This document shows positions 13,197 to 16,789 of a stretch of 16,789 nt of DNA, in pieces (the stretch's first letter is position 1; each line of letters opens with the position of its first letter). The position numbers were made by a program, and so were the translations under genes. Source of the stretch: Clostridiales bacterium UBA7573. Its GTDB lineage: Bacteria > Bacillota > Clostridia > Oscillospirales > CAG-272. The DNA lies in assembly GCA_002477905.1 (NCBI GenBank), contig DLLB01000025.1, positions 1-16,789 on the forward strand, in the 5' to 3' direction. The notes beneath the pieces are model-generated. The model was not told the DNA's origin, did not search any database, and worked only from the letters and a program-made list of their open reading frames with translations.

Positions 13197-14292
13197 ATAG
13201 AAAATTCTGTTTCAGATAGGATAAATCCACGGCAGGCATTGCGGCAAACGCAGATTCATTTAGCCCCAGTTTCTGCAAAAATTCCGGCAAGGTACAAAAC
13301 CGAATTTGTGCCTCGGAATTCTCCTCTGCCATCTTGGCTTTTGCAGCACGATAACGTGGGCAATCCGCAAGCATCTGCGGATCGCTTGCCATCACAAAGT
13401 CCGTGCATTCCGTCCCTTTCCCGGTATAACGTCCTCCGGCATCCGTCAATCGTTGAATCAACTTTACCATATCCGTAAAATGAGAACGCTCGTAAACGGA
13501 ATCAAAACATACGGTGCATCCCTCCAGAGTAAGAGAGATCTGTGCGTTTCGTCTTTTTAATTTCTTCAAAAATTTGCGGAACAACCGAAAATTCTCAAGC
13601 GGCGGTTCAATATAATCGGCACGCTCCGGATGCGCTTGTAAATATACCCGCTCTTTTTCCTTTCGGACTTCCTCGCAATGCTGCAAATAGGCACTCCTTA
13701 CATGCCCATCCTGCAGTTCGCCATATGCAAGCGGATAGGTGGTGCAAAGCTGTTTGGGTACTTGTCCGCATTTTTCGCAAAGTGCTTTCAGCACGCGCAT
13801 GGTCATTTGCGCATCCTCGTCACTGCGATGCAGAATTTCCGTACGTGGAATTTCAAGAAGATCCATTGCCTTTTCCAAAGAAAGTGCCTCTTTTTGCTTT
13901 AGAAACTCCATCAGCATTTTCTGTACGTCGAAAAAGGAAAATGACAGCATTGGCAACCCATAACGTTCGCATTCGCTCTTTAAGAATAAAGCGTCGTTCT
14001 CCATGGCAAAACCGAATATCACCTGCTCCGGCGCTGCGAGCAACGCCGCGATTTCCGAATAAAAATAAGCAAAGTCCGGTGCTTTCCGAAAGACAGACAC
14101 CGGATAGGCAAGCTCCAGATCCGGGCGATTGGCGCGTCCGGTCAAATGAAACGGCGCTTTCGGATTGATGACAAGATCCCGTTTTACGATCGGGCGCAGT
14201 GCCTCATCTGCAAGCAGATAACCAAACGAACAGATTTTCCCACGTCCACCGTCACAGTTCGCACACTCAATATCAAAAAACAAATAGCGCAT
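13195..14292 (-). CDS. DEDDh 3'-5' exonuclease with C-terminal BRCT-like domain
   Basis: A 365-residue protein. The N-terminal third is a DnaQ/RNase T-type exonuclease: motif I FFDIECAN (D7, E9), motif II around GFAMENDALFLKSECERYGL, and motif III HRSDEDAQ with His and Asp five residues apart (DEDDh class). After a charged linker (about 205-250, rich in Lys, Arg and Glu), residues about 252-345 look like a BRCT domain: a CTVCFDSVY strand, a helix, GGRYTGKGTECTDFVMASDP, and CTLPEFLQKLGL at the end. BRCT domains bind DNA ends or partner proteins, suggesting a repair or proofreading role (inference). The start at 14292 has GGAG 6 nt upstream and is the first usable ATG after the predicted transcription start near 14317, which excludes longer in-frame starts at 14325 and 14352. 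Confidence 0.85.
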   Translation of the reverse strand: MRYLFFDIECANCDGGRGKICSFGYLLADEALRPIVKRDLVINPKAPFHLTGRANRPDLELAYPVSVFRKAPDFAYFYSEIAALLAAPEQVIFGFAMENDALFLKSECERYGLPMLSFSFFDVQKMLMEFLKQKEALSLEKAMDLLEIPRTEILHRSDEDAQMTMRVLKALCEKCGQVPKQLCTTYPLAYGELQDGHVRSAYLQHCEEVRKEKERVYLQAHPERADYIEPPLENFRLFRKFLKKLKRRNAQISLTLEGCTVCFDSVYERSHFTDMVKLIQRLTDAGGRYTGKGTECTDFVMASDPQMLADCPRYRAAKAKMAEENSEAQIRFCTLPEFLQKLGLNESAFAAMPAVDLSYLKQNFL

Positions 14293-14323
14293 AACCTTCT
14301 CCGTTTTTAAGCCTTTTTCTTTC

Positions 14324-14352
14324 ATTATACGCCAAGTATATATGACTGTCAA
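14324..14352 (-). promoter_or_regulatory. Consensus-perfect sigma-A promoter of the exonuclease gene
   Basis: On the minus strand TTGACA (14352-14347), a 17-nt spacer and TATAAT (14329-14324) match the full consensus. The predicted start is near 14317, giving a leader of about 25 nt. This decides the start codon of the exonuclease. murA ends only 75 nt upstream without an obvious terminator, so readthrough may add to it. Confidence 0.88.
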
Positions 14353-14427
14353 GAGAAACGGAAAAAGTTATGCGCGTCTTTCGGATTTCATTTTATTTTC
14401 TGTAATACAAACCCCTATCGGTCAAAA

Positions 14428-15693
14428 TTACATGTCGTCTGCCTCCCAGACAGCGGCTCCCACTCCCTGTAATTTCGCAAGATAATTTGCATATCCCCGC
14501 TTGATACGGGTAATTTCTGTGATCTCACTTTTTCCATCTGCCGCAAGCGCTGCGATCAGCATAGCGGCTCCCGCGCGCAGATCCACCGCACGCACACGGG
14601 CGGCTTTTAATTGACCTGTACCGTAAAACGTAGCGGTTTGCCCTTGTACTTCAATATCAGCTCCCATTTTACGCAGTTCTTCCACGTAGCGGAACCGATG
14701 AGCGAACACCTGCTCTCTCAAGGTGCTTATGCCGCGCGCCATGCACATCATAACGCCCATCTGCGGCTGTAAATCGGTCGGAAACCCCGGATATGGCGCG
14801 GTTGTCACAAGTGTCGGACGAAGCGGCGCGTCTGCACAGGCACGGATGCTGTCCGTGTCATGCGTCACAATTACGCCCATCTCCTTGAGCTTTGCACAGA
14901 ATGTTTCCATGTGGGATGGAATCACCGATTTTACGCGGAGATCTCCGCCGGTCGCCGCCACTGCCGCAAGATAAGTGCCGGCTTCAATCATATCCGGCGC
15001 AATGCAATAGGTACAGCCGTGGAGCGGTCTGCCACCCATAATGGTAATTACATCCGTACCGGCGCCAATAATTTCTGCACCGCAGGCGTTCAAAAAATTT
15101 GCGGTATCTGCAACATGAGGTTCTTTGGCAGCATGATGCAAAATCGTCTGCCCCTCCGACACCACCGCCGCCAGCATAGCATTCATCGTTGCACCAACGC
15201 TGACCGTATCAAACCAGATCTCTGCCGCCGTAAGGGTATCTGCCGTGGCGGTGATCCGGTTTTCTTCCGGCAATATTTCTACCGTTGCCCCCAAAGCAGA
15301 AAGCGCTTTTTGATGTTGGTCGATCGGACGGGTACCGAAATCACATCCGCCCGGCATAACAAGCTCTGCACTTCCAAACCGCCCAAGCAACGTACTGAGC
15401 AAATAACAGGACGCGCGCATTCCGCCAACCAATTCAGGTGGCAACGGATGAATCCGGGCATGTGTTGCGTCCACCTCCACCGTATGGATACCCGTTTTCC
15501 GCACCGTCACCTCTAACGCTTGCAAAAGCGAAAGCGCGGCATCCACATCCAGATTTTCCGGCAGATTTTTGAATATACATGCTTCTGGAATCAAAAGCGT
15601 CGCCATCAGAATGGGCAATGCGGCATTTTTCATTCCGTCAATTTGCACGGTACCAAATAACCGCCGCCTTCCTTCCGCCATCAGCAATTTCAT
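14428..15693 (-). CDS. murA: UDP-N-acetylglucosamine 1-carboxyvinyltransferase MurA
   Basis: A 421-residue EPSP-synthase-fold enzyme that transfers enolpyruvate from PEP to UDP-GlcNAc, the first committed step of peptidoglycan synthesis, in the cytoplasm. Conserved residues are at the positions expected from E. coli MurA: K22 and N23 in DGMKNAALPIL, R93 in GMRASC, the catalytic Cys117 in MPGGCDFGTRPIDQH (the fosfomycin target; no Asp replacement), and YPGFPTDLQPQM further on. I chose the start at 15693 because the K22/N23 numbering then matches, with AAAGGA 12 nt upstream; an in-frame ATG at 15723 would add 10 residues without family support. Firmicutes often carry two MurA copies and the sequence alone does not say which this is. 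It follows glmS by 115 nt on the same strand. Confidence 0.95.
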   Translation of the reverse strand: MKLLMAEGRRRLFGTVQIDGMKNAALPILMATLLIPEACIFKNLPENLDVDAALSLLQALEVTVRKTGIHTVEVDATHARIHPLPPELVGGMRASCYLLSTLLGRFGSAELVMPGGCDFGTRPIDQHQKALSALGATVEILPEENRITATADTLTAAEIWFDTVSVGATMNAMLAAVVSEGQTILHHAAKEPHVADTANFLNACGAEIIGAGTDVITIMGGRPLHGCTYCIAPDMIEAGTYLAAVAATGGDLRVKSVIPSHMETFCAKLKEMGVIVTHDTDSIRACADAPLRPTLVTTAPYPGFPTDLQPQMGVMMCMARGISTLREQVFAHRFRYVEELRKMGADIEVQGQTATFYGTGQLKAARVRAVDLRAGAAMLIAALAADGKSEITEITRIKRGYANYLAKLQGVGAAVWEADDM

Positions 15694-15808
15694 AACCGGA
15701 ACCGTTCCTTTCCGTGTAAGCATCTTCTCACACTGTATGTTTCAAAAGTCCTCTGCTATCAGAATATGCCGTTTGGGCAGAATCGGTGCGCACGGGTGAG
15801 CCATCCGG

Positions 15809-16789
15809 TTATTCTACCGTAACGGATTTGGCAAGGTTCCGCGGCTGATCCACATCACACCCTTTTTGAACCGCGACTTCATACGCCAAACGTTGCATGG
15901 GGATTACGCCGCAAAGCGGTAAAAAAATCGGCTCCAAAGACGGCAAATCCACTCTCTGATCTACACATTCTGTCGGAATTTCCACAGAAGGCGGGGCAAT
16001 CAGCAGAATTTTCGCACCGCGAGCATGCACCTCTTTCAGATTGGAAACGGTTTTTTCCGCAATCGCCGGATCCGTAATCGCACTGATTACCGGCATTCCC
16101 GGAACGATCAAAGAAATGGTGCCGTGCTTCAATTCTCCTGCCGCATAGGCTTCGCTGTGCAAATAGGAAATTTCTTTCAGCTTCAAAGAACCTTCGCAGC
16201 ACAATGCGTAATCCTGTCCGCGACCAAGAAAAAAAACGTGCTCCGTTTGCAAGTACGGTTTGGCAAGCGCTTGATACTTCTCTGCTTTTTCCGCACATAA
16301 ATTTCCGATCCATTCCGGCAAAGTCGTCAACGCCTGTGTGAGTGCCGCACAGCGTACATCCGAAAGCGTTTTCCTGCAATATGCCAATTTCAATGCAAGC
16401 AGATACAACATGGCAACCTGTGTTAAGTATCCTTTAGTCGTCGCAACCGCAATTTCAGGTCCCGCATACATATACCATACAATATCTGCCTCCCGTGCAA
16501 TAGAAGATCCGACCACATTGACAATCGCAATCGTCGGGATGCCATTTGCCTTCGCAAGCCGCAATGCCGCAAGGGAATCCGCCGTTTCTCCGGACTGGGA
16601 AAGAATCAGCACCACATCACCATCCTGAAAAAGGGGATCCCTATACCGGAATTCCGACGCAATACTGACTTCCGCAGGCATGCGTGCAAGCGCTTCTATT
16701 GCCGTTTTTCCCAATAATCCGGCATGCATGGCGCTTCCGCAGGCAACCATCCGGAGTCGTTTCATTTTTTGCAGGATCGGAAACGCGTC
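15809..16789 (-). CDS. glmS: Glucosamine-fructose-6-phosphate aminotransferase GlmS, C-terminal part (truncated by the window edge)
   Basis: The open frame runs off the right edge; 326 codons are visible of the roughly 600 expected, so the N-terminal glutaminase domain is outside. The visible part is the isomerase half with two SIS domains: VACGSAMHAG at the domain start, SQSGETADSLAAL (sugar-phosphate binding), EIAVATTKGYLTQVAMLYLLAL, then GRGQDYALCCEGSLKLKEISYLHSEAYAAGELKHG, and the highly conserved C-terminus PRNLAKSVTVE. The enzyme makes glucosamine-6-phosphate from fructose-6-phosphate and glutamine for UDP-GlcNAc, the substrate of MurA encoded next downstream. An internal ATG at 16765 is not the start, because the frame continues in-family upstream. 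Firmicutes glmS is often preceded by the glmS ribozyme, which would lie outside this window. Confidence 0.96.
   Translation of the reverse strand, partial: DAFPILQKMKRLRMVACGSAMHAGLLGKTAIEALARMPAEVSIASEFRYRDPLFQDGDVVLILSQSGETADSLAALRLAKANGIPTIAIVNVVGSSIAREADIVWYMYAGPEIAVATTKGYLTQVAMLYLLALKLAYCRKTLSDVRCAALTQALTTLPEWIGNLCAEKAEKYQALAKPYLQTEHVFFLGRGQDYALCCEGSLKLKEISYLHSEAYAAGELKHGTISLIVPGMPVISAITDPAIAEKTVSNLKEVHARGAKILLIAPPSVEIPTECVDQRVDLPSLEPIFLPLCGVIPMQRLAYEVAVQKGCDVDQPRNLAKSVTVE

Noticed and set aside
14293..14352. Longer N-terminal versions of the exonuclease
   Set aside because: A perfect TTGACA-17-TATAAT promoter occupies this segment, so the transcript begins downstream of those start codons.
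15732..15759. Sigma-E-like element upstream of murA (CATACAGT with ATA 17 nt upstream on the minus strand)
   Set aside because: The spacing is one base long and the -10 is imperfect; murA may simply be read from the glmS transcript. Not strong enough to list as a promoter.
1..16789. CRISPR array, IS element, prophage or attachment site
   Set aside because: No regularly spaced repeats, transposase or integrase frames, or flanking direct repeats were seen on either strand.

Overview
The window comes from a spore-forming Firmicute, most likely a gut-type Clostridia (Oscillospirales-like; the rank is inference). The evidence is an uninterrupted sigK, a SipL-like SPOCS/LysM spore-coat protein beside it, strong AGGAGG-type ribosome sites, near-consensus sigma-A promoters, and a B12-binding/radical SAM DUF4080 protein. 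There is no phage, IS element, CRISPR array, rRNA or tRNA that I can recognise.

Left third (1-6850): a carbohydrate locus built around one AraC-family regulator. A leftward operon encodes a TIM-barrel sugar isomerase/epimerase-like protein followed by two tandem paralogous Gfo/Idh/MocA oxidoreductases. The araC-type gene diverges from it. The two directions are served by a nearly perfectly palindromic promoter in which the -35 of each direction overlaps the -10 of the other, and the leftward transcript then meets a terminator-like hairpin before its first gene. Downstream of the regulator, a strong promoter drives a GH109-like Gfo/Idh/MocA protein and a signal-less right-handed beta-helix protein. 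None of these proteins has a visible secretion signal, so the set looks like a cytoplasmic pathway. Oxidoreductase plus TIM-barrel pairs are known from 3-keto (oxidation/elimination) glycoside cleavage, which is my working hypothesis for the locus.

Middle (6850-9540): a bidirectional terminator, then a leftward sporulation pair, sigK followed by the sipL-like gene, the latter with a sigma-E-type promoter at the end of sigK. Between sigK and the next rightward gene lies a promoter with an extended -10 and a roughly 200-nt leader that can form competing RNA helices.

Right part (9536-16789): a TrmH/SpoU-family RNA methyltransferase, then a P-loop ATPase (two-domain family with a decayed second Walker A) preceded by a sequence matching the sigma-K consensus, then a B12/radical SAM DUF4080 protein with a TTG start, ending at a bidirectional terminator. 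Facing them on the minus strand are a DEDDh exonuclease with a BRCT-like tail under a consensus-perfect promoter, murA, and the C-terminal half of glmS, which runs off the right edge. glmS and murA are two steps of the UDP-GlcNAc/peptidoglycan precursor pathway. The most interesting items are the palindromic divergent promoter with its attenuator-like leader, the near-identical N-terminal extensions on the paralogous oxidoreductases, the switch-like leader RNA, and the possible sigma-K control of the ATPase/radical SAM pair.
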